Below, in pieces: positions 7,428 through 15,572 of a stretch of 64,000 nt of DNA. The DNA is taken from contig NZ_JACHJQ010000009.1 in assembly GCF_014203735.1 (NCBI RefSeq), positions 352,610-416,609 on the forward strand, given 5' to 3'. The translations under genes were made by a program, and so were the position numbers. The stretch's first letter is position 1; each line of letters opens with the position of its first letter. The notes beneath the pieces are model-generated. The model saw nothing but the letters and a program-made list of their open reading frames with translations. It made no database searches and was not told the origin of the DNA. The DNA is from Actinophytocola algeriensis. GTDB lineage: Bacteria > Actinomycetota > Actinomycetes > Mycobacteriales > Pseudonocardiaceae.

Positions 7428-8528
7428 GTGACCAGCCCAGACGAGGCCCCACAGCGGCGCCTGCGCAAGCTGCGCTTCGCCGACCGGCTCACCGACCGGC
7501 CGGACCACTCGCTGGTCGGCGTCATCCGCATGCCGGAGAGCACGGTCAGCCCGATCACGGCGATCGTGCGCCGGGTCGTCTGGGCGGTCGTCGCCCTGTT
7601 CGCGGCCGTGCTGATCGTGTACCTGGACCGGGACGGCTACCGCGACGGCAACGGGGACGGGCTGTCGTTCCTCGACTGCGTGTACTACGCGACGGTGTCG
7701 CTCTCGACCACCGGCTACGGCGACATCACGCCGGTCACCTCGTCGGCGCGGCTGGTCAACGTCCTGGTCATCACCCCGCTGCGGGTCCTCTTCCTGATCG
7801 TCCTGGTCGGTACCACCCTCGCGGTGCTCACCGAACGGTCCCGCCAGGCGTTCAAGCTGCAACGATGGAGGTCGAAGGTGCGCGATCACGTGGTGGTCGT
7901 CGGGTACGGCACCAAGGGCCGCTCCGCGGTGCGGTCCGTGCTGTCCGACGGCGTGGAGCCCGAGCAGATCGTGGTGGTCGACACCGACCACGCGATGCTG
8001 GAGGCGGCGTCCGCGCTCGGCCTCGTCACCGTGCACGGGTCCGGCACCCGCTCCGACGTGCTGCGCGTCGCCGGGGTGCCGCGTGCGCGGGCGGTCGTCG
8101 TGGCCGCGAACCGCGACGACTCCGCGGTGCTGGTCACGCTCACGGCCCGCGAGCTGGCGCCCAAGGCGCAGATCGTGGCCGCGGTGCGGGAGGCGGAGAA
8201 CGTGCACCTGCTGCGCCAGTCCGGCGCCAACCAGGTCGTGGTGTCCAGCGAGACCGCGGGCCGGCTGCTCGGCATGGCGACGCACACGCCGACGGTCGTC
8301 GACATGGTCGAGGACCTGATCACGCCGGAGTCCGGGCTCGCGATCGCCGAGCGGGACGTCGAGGAGAGCGAGATCGGCGGGTCGCCGAGGCACCTGCCGG
8401 ACATCGTGCTCGGGGTGGTGCGGGCCGGGAAGCTGTACCGCGTCGACCACCCGGAGGCCGACGCGGTGGAGGTCGGCGACCGGCTGCTCTACGTCAAGAA
8501 AGTCACGCGGGCACAAGAAGACGACTGA
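7428..8528 (+). CDS. Potassium channel with TrkA-N (RCK) regulatory domain
   Basis: 366-aa two-helix K+ channel. The first membrane helix spans residues ~43-63, the pore contains the selectivity filter TTGYGD (~95-100), and the second helix spans ~110-130. From ~150 a Rossmann-type RCK domain begins (VVVVGYGTKGRSAV, the GxGxxG nucleotide site), followed by a TrkA-C-like tail. It should conduct K+ across the plasma membrane under NAD(H)/nucleotide control. The start GTG 7428 is preferred over an in-frame upstream ATG because TAACCT (7415-7420) sits 7 nt before it, the leaderless pattern common in this window. Confidence 0.88.
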   Translation: MTSPDEAPQRRLRKLRFADRLTDRPDHSLVGVIRMPESTVSPITAIVRRVVWAVVALFAAVLIVYLDRDGYRDGNGDGLSFLDCVYYATVSLSTTGYGDITPVTSSARLVNVLVITPLRVLFLIVLVGTTLAVLTERSRQAFKLQRWRSKVRDHVVVVGYGTKGRSAVRSVLSDGVEPEQIVVVDTDHAMLEAASALGLVTVHGSGTRSDVLRVAGVPRARAVVVAANRDDSAVLVTLTARELAPKAQIVAAVREAENVHLLRQSGANQVVVSSETAGRLLGMATHTPTVVDMVEDLITPESGLAIAERDVEESEIGGSPRHLPDIVLGVVRAGKLYRVDHPEADAVEVGDRLLYVKKVTRAQEDD

Positions 8529-8566
8529 CCTGTCGGATCGCGGTGGGTGTCTGGGACCATCACCGC

Positions 8567-9046
8567 GTGCGGATCTGGGGCGTGCTCATCCCACCCGGCT
8601 ACCTGAGGTGGGCGGCGGCGGGCACCGGGGTCGTCGTGCTCGGAACACTGATCGCCGTGCTGGTCAGCGCCGTCGGCCTGTTCGGCGAGTCCCAGGAGGA
8701 CGTGGGCACCCCGACCCTCGCGACCGTGGTGGCGGGGGTGTCCTGCGACCGGGTCGGCGCGCCGGAGACGGTGGCGTTCACGGCAGCGGGCAAGGTCCAC
8801 CGCGCGAAGTTCGACGGCTGCGGCCACGCCAAGGGTGAGCCGGTCGACGTCACCGTCCCGGACGGACCGCTGACCGAGGACCTGATCGTCCACGCGGCCG
8901 ACGCGGCGGTGGGCGACAGCAGGGACGGCGAAGGTCTCGGGCTCCTGCTGATCGTGGTCAGCGGCATGGCGGGCGCGGGCTACGCGTTCCTCCTGCGCCG
9001 GGGCCCGCGCACCACCCGCCTCCCCACGGCTCTGCGCCTGGCCTGA
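8567..9046 (+). CDS. Small membrane protein, two predicted helices
   Basis: 159-aa protein of unknown function. A hydrophobic segment at residues ~13-36 is followed by an ~90-residue exposed domain with two cysteines (SCDRVG and DGCGHAKG), probably outside the membrane and possibly disulphide-linked. A second helix lies at ~125-148, with a short basic tail (RRGPRTTR). It sits 38 nt after the channel gene on the same strand, so co-transcription is possible. I do not recognise a family. Confidence 0.7.
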   Translation: MRIWGVLIPPGYLRWAAAGTGVVVLGTLIAVLVSAVGLFGESQEDVGTPTLATVVAGVSCDRVGAPETVAFTAAGKVHRAKFDGCGHAKGEPVDVTVPDGPLTEDLIVHAADAAVGDSRDGEGLGLLLIVVSGMAGAGYAFLLRRGPRTTRLPTALRLA

Positions 9047-9089
9047 AACCACGTGCCCGCGGCCGGTGCGGTGGTGTGTGATCGCGGGT

Positions 9090-9956
9090 ATGGCGATCGT
9101 GTTGGGCACACCGGGGGTCGACGGTCTCGGCGAGGCGGTGGGCGCGCTGCGGGAGTGGCAGCACGACGGGGCACCGATGCAGCTGCACCCGGGGGACGTG
9201 GGCTGGTTCTGGCGGTTCGGTGCGGCGGCGACGGCCGCGGCCGTCCGCACCTGGAGCCGGGACGGGCGGGTTCTCGCCGTCGGGATGCTCGACGGGCCCG
9301 AGCTGTTGCGGATGACGATCGCGCCGGACGCGTACCAGGACGAGGAGCTGGCGCGGCGGCTGGTCGAGGACCTCACCGAACCCGGCCGCGGCGTGCTGCC
9401 CGCCGGGAAGGTGAACGTCGAGGCACCCACGGGCGTGCTGGTCCAGGACCTGCTTGGTGAGCACGGCTGGCAGGCCGACGAGCCGTGGACGCCGCTGCGC
9501 CGCGACCTCACCGAGCCGGTGCGGGCCCCGGCCGTGCGGATCGAGGTGGCCGGACCGGAGCTGGCGCACGTGCAGGCCGCCGTGGTGCGGGCCTCGTTCG
9601 ACCGGTCGACGTTCACCGGCGAACGCAGGCACGCGATGGCGGCCGGACTGCCGTACGCCGACGCCCGGTCCCTGGTCGCGTACGACGACCGGGACAACGC
9701 GGTGGCGACGGTGACGGTGTGGTCGGCAGGTCCGGGGAAGCCCGGCCTGCTGGAGCCGATGGGCGTGCACCGGGACCACCGCGGTCATGGCCACGGCAGG
9801 GCCATCTCCGCCGCCGCGGCGGCCGCGCTGCGGGAGATGGGGTCGTCGAGCGCACTCGTCTGCACGCCGAGTAGCAACGTCGGCGCCGTCGCCACCTACC
9901 GCTCAGCCGGGTTCCGGCCGCTCCCCGAGGTCCGGGACCTGTACCGGACCGCCTAG
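9090..9956 (+). CDS. GNAT-family N-acetyltransferase
   Basis: 288-aa protein. The C-terminal ~130 residues form a clear GNAT fold: a beta-strand with EPMGVHRDHRGHGHGRA (the R/Q-x2-G-x-G/A acetyl-CoA loop), a helix AISAAAAAALREMG, and a terminal VATYRSAGFRPL strand-helix. The N-terminal half may be a second, degenerate GNAT fold. The substrate is unknown. ATG 9090 is taken as the start, with an in-frame alternative 24 nt upstream. The gene is convergent with the next one and their 3' ends overlap by 4 nt. Confidence 0.8.
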   Translation: MAIVLGTPGVDGLGEAVGALREWQHDGAPMQLHPGDVGWFWRFGAAATAAAVRTWSRDGRVLAVGMLDGPELLRMTIAPDAYQDEELARRLVEDLTEPGRGVLPAGKVNVEAPTGVLVQDLLGEHGWQADEPWTPLRRDLTEPVRAPAVRIEVAGPELAHVQAAVVRASFDRSTFTGERRHAMAAGLPYADARSLVAYDDRDNAVATVTVWSAGPGKPGLLEPMGVHRDHRGHGHGRAISAAAAAALREMGSSSALVCTPSSNVGAVATYRSAGFRPLPEVRDLYRTA

Positions 9957-11260
9957 GACACGTCCTCCGGCGGTGACAGCCACGTGTTGCACTGGTAGGT
10001 GCGGTTCAGCTGTGCGCCCTGCTCCCACCAGGCGATGGCGTGTTCGTCGCTGCCGTGGTCGCGGGGCATGCCCGGGTTGTGGTCGCCGCGGTCCTGGGTG
10101 GTGCGGGCCTCGGTGAGGATGTTGTCGTCCACCGAGCCTCGGCCGTACGTCGCCGCCAGGAACATGCCCGAGAGGCACTGCGCCTGCAGCTCGAACCGGC
10201 GGGACAGCTCCAGCCCTGGCTCGGTGTCCGCGCCCGCGTTGTACCTGGCGTCCCAGTAGGTGTCCATGACACCGCTCATCGCCTGCACGTGGTGCCCGTA
10301 CTCGTGTGCGAGCACCGCCAGGTACACGCCGGGCCGTGCGCCGTACATCTCCGTCTGCAACCCGGCGAACGGCATGTACAGCGTGTTGTCGTAGCTGCAG
10401 TAGAAGGCCGCGACCGCGCCACCGCCCGCGGACACGTCACCGCACGGGCTCGACCACTCCGTGCCCTCCGGGAACGCGAGACCCGGCGTGAAGAACGGCA
10501 GGCCCTGGTACTCCATGACCGGCTGCCACGCCGCGTCCAGGCACGGCAGCGCGCTCTGGAAGAACGCCGCCGCACCGGCCGGGCTGGTCTCCCACCGGGT
10601 CAGGTTGCACGTCACCGCCGGGGTGCCGACGTCGCCCGCGAACAGCGGGTTGTCCGCCAGCGCGTACACCGGCCGCGGGCCGGCTTGCGTGGTCTCCGTG
10701 GGGGTGTCGTCCGTGGTCTGCTCGTCGGTGGTTGTTGTCGTCGTCGGCGGCGTTGTCGTTGTCTCGGACGAGGTGGAGTACGAGTCGGAGGAGGTGGTCG
10801 TCGTGGTGGCCGAGTCGTCGTAGCCGGTGTCGGCGACGCTGTCACCCTTGTCGTTCATGGCGAGCACGCCGACCATCGCGACCGCGCCGAGCAGCACCAC
10901 CACGAGCAGCGTGCCGACAAGAGCGGCCGTGTTCGACTTCCTGCGGGGCGCCAGCAGGTGCTGGTGGCCCGGGTACTGCAGCCACGGCGGCCGGGCAGGC
11001 GGCGGGTACGTGCCGGGCGGCGGGAACTGACCAGGGGGCGGGAACTGACGGGGTGGCGGGTACTGGCCCTGCGGTGGGTGCTGGCCGGGCGGTGGCCCCG
11101 GCGGCATGCCGGGCGGGATCGGGTACGGCCGGGTCGGTGGGCGCTGCAGGTGCTGGCCGGGCGGCGGGCCGTACCCGCCGGGACGGGGTGGCAGCGGCGT
11201 CGCCCGCGGTGGCGGCAGCGGTCCGTTCGGACGCCACGGACCCTGCGGCGGCTGCGTCAT
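9953..11260 (-). CDS. Membrane-anchored neutral zinc metallopeptidase (YpfJ-like)
   Basis: 435-aa protein. Residues ~1-100 are an intracellular Pro/Gly/Gln-rich tail. A membrane helix follows near 110-132 (TAALVGTLLVVVLLGAVAMV), then a Thr/Ser-rich linker, then the extracellular catalytic domain. HEYGHH (~318) is the zinc HExxH motif, and a later ELSRRFELQAQCLSG supplies the downstream acidic ligand region typical of the putative neutral zinc metallopeptidase family (PF04228). The physiological substrate is unknown. The Pro-rich tail resembles those of actinobacterial membrane kinases and septal proteins, but I infer no partner. Confidence 0.85.
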   Translation of the reverse strand: MTQPPQGPWRPNGPLPPPRATPLPPRPGGYGPPPGQHLQRPPTRPYPIPPGMPPGPPPGQHPPQGQYPPPRQFPPPGQFPPPGTYPPPARPPWLQYPGHQHLLAPRRKSNTAALVGTLLVVVLLGAVAMVGVLAMNDKGDSVADTGYDDSATTTTTSSDSYSTSSETTTTPPTTTTTTDEQTTDDTPTETTQAGPRPVYALADNPLFAGDVGTPAVTCNLTRWETSPAGAAAFFQSALPCLDAAWQPVMEYQGLPFFTPGLAFPEGTEWSSPCGDVSAGGGAVAAFYCSYDNTLYMPFAGLQTEMYGARPGVYLAVLAHEYGHHVQAMSGVMDTYWDARYNAGADTEPGLELSRRFELQAQCLSGMFLAATYGRGSVDDNILTEARTTQDRGDHNPGMPRDHGSDEHAIAWWEQGAQLNRTYQCNTWLSPPEDVS

Positions 11261-11328
11261 TCCCCGTCTCCCCCTGCTTGTGTCAGACAGCGGGTGAGCA
11301 TATGGGCACTCGGCTAGGCTCCGCAGGC

Positions 11329-13089
11329 GTGTTGGCGAAGTGGGGGATTCCCGCGGCGGCGTTGGCCGCGTGCGCGCTGGTAGGACTGGCTTCGGGGGCA
11401 GGGGCGGAGGAACAGCCGACCCTGCCGTCGGTGCCCGCGCCGCCGTCGGCCGTGCCCACGCTCAAGTGGCCGAGCGGGAACCCGCCGCCGTCCGGCGACC
11501 TCGGGGATCTCAAACCCACCAAGCCGAGCGAACCGACCAGTGCCGGCAACCGGCCGCCGATCGGCAGGCCGCTGCTGCCGGAGAGCATCAACATCGCGCT
11601 GAAGGTGGAGCGCGACGGGAGCCTGTCGGTCACCGAGCAGGTGTTCGTGCAGGCCCGCAAGACGATGACGCGGCACGCGCCGCTGCGCATCCAGGCCGGT
11701 GACGACCGCGACCGCGTGTTCTCGATCCGGGACGTGCGGGTCGACGGCAACGGCTCGACCGAGGTGACCGGCGACCAGTTCGTCATGACGCTCGGGGAGG
11801 GCGCCACCACCGTCACGTACACAGTGGACGGTGCGGTCACCGACGTCGCCGGGCACCAGGAGGTGCGCTGGCAGGTGGCGAGCGGCTGGGACACGAAGGT
11901 GCGCCTGCTGCGTGCCTCGTTCATCGCGCCGGACCAGCCGGAGTCGGTGGTGTGCCTGGCGGGGGCGTTCGGGTCCGACTCGCCGTGCCGGTCCGCGCTC
12001 ACCGACTCCTCACAGGTGCTGCGGGTCGTCCAGGAAGGACTGCCCGCCGGGGAACGCGTCGACCTGACCGTGACCCTGCCAGCGGGGACGGTCGGGGCGA
12101 ACGCCCGGTTCGACGACATCGGCACCGCGAGCGCGTTCGCCCTCACCACCACGAGCGGTGTGGGGCTCGGCGCGCTCGTGCTGTTGCTGATCGGCGGGTT
12201 CGTGCTGCTGTGGCTGGCCAGGGGGCGGGACGCGCGGGCACTCGCCGGTGACGTCGGGTCCGTGGAGCTGTTGATGACCGGCGACGGTGGCCGGGTCGCG
12301 TTCGCCTCGCCGGACGGGGTGCTGCCCGGGCAGGTCGGCACGGTCGTCGACGAGCGCGTGGACGTCGCGGACGTGACGGCCACCGTGGTCGACCTCGCCG
12401 TGCGGAACTACCTGTCGGTGCGGGAGACCGGGCCGACCCCTGGCACCGAGTGGGTGCTGGTGCGCCGCAACCCGCCGGACGCCGCGCTCACCGACTACGA
12501 GCGGGCGGTCTACCAGCAGGTGCTGGGCGACGCGGCCGAGGTGCCGCTCACCGCGCTGCGCGTCGACCTGACCGTGATCCGGGAAGCGCTGTACACGGAT
12601 GTCGTGAAGCGGCAGTGGTTCGTGCGGCGGCCCGACCACGACCGGTCACTGTGGTCACTCGTCGGCGTGCTGCTCGCGGTCGTCGGGGTGGCCGCCACGG
12701 TGGTGCTGGCGTTGACCGTGGGGCACGCGCTGCTGGGGCTCGCGCTCGTGGTCGGCGGGCTGGGCCTCGCGCTCGGCGCGCGGTTGATGCCCGCCAGGAC
12801 CAAGCGTGGTTCCGTTCTGGTGCAACAGGTTCGCGGTCTGCTGAACTACCTGCGCACCACCGACGCCGCCACGATCCCGGCCGCCGACCGGGAGATGGTG
12901 CTGTCGCGGTCGCTGCCGTACGCGGTGGTGCTCGGCGAGGTCGACGGGTGGGTCCGCGGGTTCACCGACCTCGACTCGGGCGCCGACGGCACACCCGGCA
13001 TCTACTGGTACGAGTCCGGCGATTCTTCCGAATTCCCTGCGCGGTTCGCGGCTTTTCTGTTGGCTTTGGACAGTGCCCTGGCTCGGTGA
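11329..13089 (+). CDS. DUF2207-family membrane protein
   Basis: 586 aa from GTG 11329, which follows TAGGCT (11315-11320) by 8 nt; ATG 11302 is an in-frame alternative. A signal sequence (AALAACALVGLASGAGA) leads into a Pro-rich linker and a ~200-aa extracytoplasmic beta-domain typical of DUF2207 (RIQAGDDRDRVFSIRDVRV onward). A membrane helix (ALVLLLIGGFVLLWLA) follows, then a cytoplasmic winged-helix-like region, two further helices near residues 435-480, and a C-terminal ~100-residue domain ending SSEFPARFAAFLLALD. Function is unknown. It lies 40 nt upstream of a type-VII-like operon and may be co-expressed with it. Confidence 0.8.
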   Translation: MLAKWGIPAAALAACALVGLASGAGAEEQPTLPSVPAPPSAVPTLKWPSGNPPPSGDLGDLKPTKPSEPTSAGNRPPIGRPLLPESINIALKVERDGSLSVTEQVFVQARKTMTRHAPLRIQAGDDRDRVFSIRDVRVDGNGSTEVTGDQFVMTLGEGATTVTYTVDGAVTDVAGHQEVRWQVASGWDTKVRLLRASFIAPDQPESVVCLAGAFGSDSPCRSALTDSSQVLRVVQEGLPAGERVDLTVTLPAGTVGANARFDDIGTASAFALTTTSGVGLGALVLLLIGGFVLLWLARGRDARALAGDVGSVELLMTGDGGRVAFASPDGVLPGQVGTVVDERVDVADVTATVVDLAVRNYLSVRETGPTPGTEWVLVRRNPPDAALTDYERAVYQQVLGDAAEVPLTALRVDLTVIREALYTDVVKRQWFVRRPDHDRSLWSLVGVLLAVVGVAATVVLALTVGHALLGLALVVGGLGLALGARLMPARTKRGSVLVQQVRGLLNYLRTTDAATIPAADREMVLSRSLPYAVVLGEVDGWVRGFTDLDSGADGTPGIYWYESGDSSEFPARFAAFLLALDSALAR

Positions 13090-13129
13090 GCCGCGGGGAT
13101 TTCTGTTCGGGGCCAGCGGGAGGGAAATC

Positions 13130-13540
13130 GTGTCGAGCGCTGATGAGTGGCTGCGCGGTGCGGAGGAGCAGAACGAGCGCGCCCTGGAAGAGGCCGCCGA
13201 CCTGCGGACCGTCGTGAGCACCACGCGAGGGAGCGCGCGCAGCGCGGACGGTCTGGTGTCGGCCGTGGTCGCGCCAGGCGGGGCGCTGGTGTCGCTCGAG
13301 CTGGACGAGCGGGTGATGACCGGGACCGCACTGCAGCTGCAGCAGTCCGTTGTGGACACCATCCGGCGGGCCAGTGCGGACGCCGCGGCACAGCTGACGG
13401 CCGCGGTGCGGCCGATCGTGGGGGACCGGTACGACGAGGCGCTGGCCGCGGCCCAGTCGGAGATGCCGGACATCCCAGGGCTGCCCGAACGCGCGGATGA
13501 CGACGAGGACGCCGGCGACGTGTTCGGCAGGCAGCCATGA
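13130..13540 (+). CDS. YbaB/EbfC-family DNA-binding-like protein
   Basis: 136-aa protein of the YbaB/EbfC nucleoid-associated fold: an N-terminal amphipathic helix, a short beta-hairpin (GLVSAVVAPGGALVSLELDE) and a long helix (TALQLQQSVVDTIRRASADA), ending in an acidic tail. In actinobacteria, relatives of this family are often encoded beside WXG100/ESX-type genes, as here. GTG 13130 is chosen because GGGAGGG lies just upstream; earlier in-frame codons overlap the preceding gene. Its stop overlaps the next ATG (ATGA, 13537-13540). Confidence 0.75.
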   Translation: MSSADEWLRGAEEQNERALEEAADLRTVVSTTRGSARSADGLVSAVVAPGGALVSLELDERVMTGTALQLQQSVVDTIRRASADAAAQLTAAVRPIVGDRYDEALAAAQSEMPDIPGLPERADDDEDAGDVFGRQP

Positions 13541-14862
13541 GTGGTGACTTCTCCGTCCACCCGAGCGCGCTGCGGCAGAAGGCCGGTTACGACGAGCAGC
13601 GTGCCGAGGTGATCAGGGGCCTCGAGGAACAGATCGCGCAGGCGAAGGCGACCGAGGACTGCTTCGGCCTGATCGGCGTGAACGCCGGGTTCTTCTCCGG
13701 CTACGACGACATGGTCACGGGAGTGCGGGAGAACGTCGGGAACGCCGCCGACTACCTGAGCAACGCCGGTGAGCGGCTCGCCGCGTCCGCCGAGCAGTAC
13801 GGCGTGATCGAGGTCGACATCGTCGACGGGTTCGGCCAGCTCGAACAGGCGCTGCCGAAGGGCGACTTCACGTCCGTGGGCCCGCTCGACGCCGCGACCC
13901 CGAAGGTGGACGCCGCCGCGTCCGCGCAGAAGCTGGGCGACTCGGTCGGCGACTTCCAGAACGCGCAGTCGCTGCCCCAGGTGTTCGTGGCAGGCGTTTC
14001 TGCGAAGCGGGACGTCGACCAGCTGCTGCAGCACCCCATGCAGGGGCTGTGGGACAACGGTCTCGGCTTCCTGGTCGAGTGGTGCATGTACCCGCTGCGG
14101 CCGCTGTTCGAGCAGGTCACCGGCGACCCCGACCAGATGCGGGCCACCGCGGCCGGGTGGGAGCGGATGTCCGGGTTCGTCCGGTCGCTCGCCGACGCGG
14201 ACGCGTCCGAGCAGGAGTCGCTCGCCACGTACTGGGAGGGCCCGGCGCAGGCCGCGCACAACAAGCAGAAGACCGAGTTCCAGGACGGCCTGCGCGCGCT
14301 CGCCGACTCGTGCCTGCAGCTCAAGGAGCACCTGAACCAGGTCGTGGACTTCTTCGAGGGCCTGTGGGACATCCTCGTCGACATCGTCCGCGAGCTGGTC
14401 GAGAGCCTGATCATCACGTGGCTCGCGGCACTGGCGACGTCGGCGATCTCGTTCGGCTCCTCGGTCGCGGCCGCGTGGTCGGTGACGGTCGCGCGGTTCT
14501 CGGTGACGCTGTCGCGGATCCTCATGCAGATCAGCAAGGCGCTGCAGTGGCTGGTGCGTGCGCTGCAGGCGCTGAAGCGGATCAAGACGGCCATCGAGCA
14601 GGCGTTGAAGACGCAGAGCCTGCTGGTGCGGACCGGTGCGCGGGCTCTGGGCGTCAACCGCGCGCTGCGGTTCCTCGACCCGGCGTCGATGCTGGTCCGG
14701 GGCGCCACCGGCCTGACGGGCACCACACCGGGCATGACGGCGTTGAACAGCGGGACCGAGCTGGCCACCGACACCGCGCTGCAGGAGGCGGGCGAGGAGG
14801 CCACCGGCGAGAACCAGCGGAACGAGGACAACAGAGAAGCGATGGACCGTGGATTCAGCTGA
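13537..14862 (+). CDS. Type VII secretion-associated WXG/EspC-like protein
   Basis: 441-aa protein. Residues 1-~105 resemble the EspC/WXG-type helical hairpin of ESX substrates (HPSALRQKAGYDEQ and YLSNAGERLAASAEQYG). A second helical segment near 205-265 carries a YWEGPAQAAHN turn, which resembles a W-x-G hairpin. After ~285 comes a strongly hydrophobic, helix-rich stretch (ESLIITWLAALATSAISFG). This could be an exported effector or a membrane scaffold. It is translationally coupled to the YbaB-like gene upstream and overlaps the following gene by 14 nt. No catalytic motif is recognised. Confidence 0.65.
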   Translation: MSGDFSVHPSALRQKAGYDEQRAEVIRGLEEQIAQAKATEDCFGLIGVNAGFFSGYDDMVTGVRENVGNAADYLSNAGERLAASAEQYGVIEVDIVDGFGQLEQALPKGDFTSVGPLDAATPKVDAAASAQKLGDSVGDFQNAQSLPQVFVAGVSAKRDVDQLLQHPMQGLWDNGLGFLVEWCMYPLRPLFEQVTGDPDQMRATAAGWERMSGFVRSLADADASEQESLATYWEGPAQAAHNKQKTEFQDGLRALADSCLQLKEHLNQVVDFFEGLWDILVDIVRELVESLIITWLAALATSAISFGSSVAAAWSVTVARFSVTLSRILMQISKALQWLVRALQALKRIKTAIEQALKTQSLLVRTGARALGVNRALRFLDPASMLVRGATGLTGTTPGMTALNSGTELATDTALQEAGEEATGENQRNEDNREAMDRGFS

Positions 14863-15517
14863 GACCGCGCTCGTCCGCGCCCGCGCCACGAACGAGTGGC
14901 TGCGGGGCGACGTCATCCAGGCCCTGGTGGTCGCGACCGAGCTGGACCGCGAGGTGTACCGGGTGCGCGGGCTGGACGAGAACGGGCACCCGACCGGGCG
15001 CGTGGAGAAGGCGTTCGACGCGTTGTTCAGCGAGTCGGCGGGGGAGTACGTCGCGGTGCGCGGTGACCACCCGGCGTGTGCGGCGGTGGGGCTGTACCAG
15101 GCCCTGTCGACCGAACACACGTGGCTGGTGGTCACCTCGCACCGGCTCGCCGTGCTGCGGCTGCGGGACCGCGCGAAGGGCACGGCGTCCGAGGACGCGT
15201 TCAACGCGGTGAAAGAGGAGCGGTCGGTCGGCGGCGCGCTGCGCGGGCTGGGGAAGTTCGTCTCGGCGTCGGCGGCCGAGTTCGCCAAGAGCGTACGGCG
15301 GCCGCCGCTGCACGAACGGCCCGGCGACGCGGTGCTGGAGAGCCCCTACGAGGCGCCGCGCGCGGTGCTCGCGCGGGTCGAGAAGTGGAAGCAGCCCCTG
15401 GTTCCGCAGTTCCGCGGCGGACCCCGCTGGCTGGCCGTTCACTTCGCCGACGGGTCGTGGGCGCGGGTGAAGACCGACGAGTCCGGGCAGGCGGCGCTGA
15501 CCGGTTCCGCCGGCTGA
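14849..15517 (+). CDS. Conserved hypothetical protein, possibly PH-like
   Basis: 222-aa cytoplasmic-looking protein with no signal peptide. The middle strand pattern (HTWLVVTSHRLAVLRLRD) and a late PRWLAVHFADGSWARVKT strand resemble bacterial PH-like beta-barrels, but I cannot assign a family. It starts at GTG 14849 inside the end of the preceding gene, so it belongs to the same operon as the YbaB-like and WXG/EspC-like genes. A structural or chaperone role for that locus is a guess from context. Confidence 0.6.
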   Translation: MDSAETALVRARATNEWLRGDVIQALVVATELDREVYRVRGLDENGHPTGRVEKAFDALFSESAGEYVAVRGDHPACAAVGLYQALSTEHTWLVVTSHRLAVLRLRDRAKGTASEDAFNAVKEERSVGGALRGLGKFVSASAAEFAKSVRRPPLHERPGDAVLESPYEAPRAVLARVEKWKQPLVPQFRGGPRWLAVHFADGSWARVKTDESGQAALTGSAG

Positions 15518-15560
15518 TCAAGTCGGGACGAGTCGGGCGCCGAGTGTCGGTGGGGCCACG

Positions 15561-15572
15561 TAGGCTGCGGAC
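15561..15572 (+). promoter_or_regulatory. Leaderless -10 box for the M16 peptidase operon
   Basis: TAGGCT (15561-15566) followed by six bases and then ATG 15573. The same TAGGCT-N6-ATG arrangement precedes glnA2 (61911) and the minus-strand pip gene (47932-47937). Confidence 0.65.
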
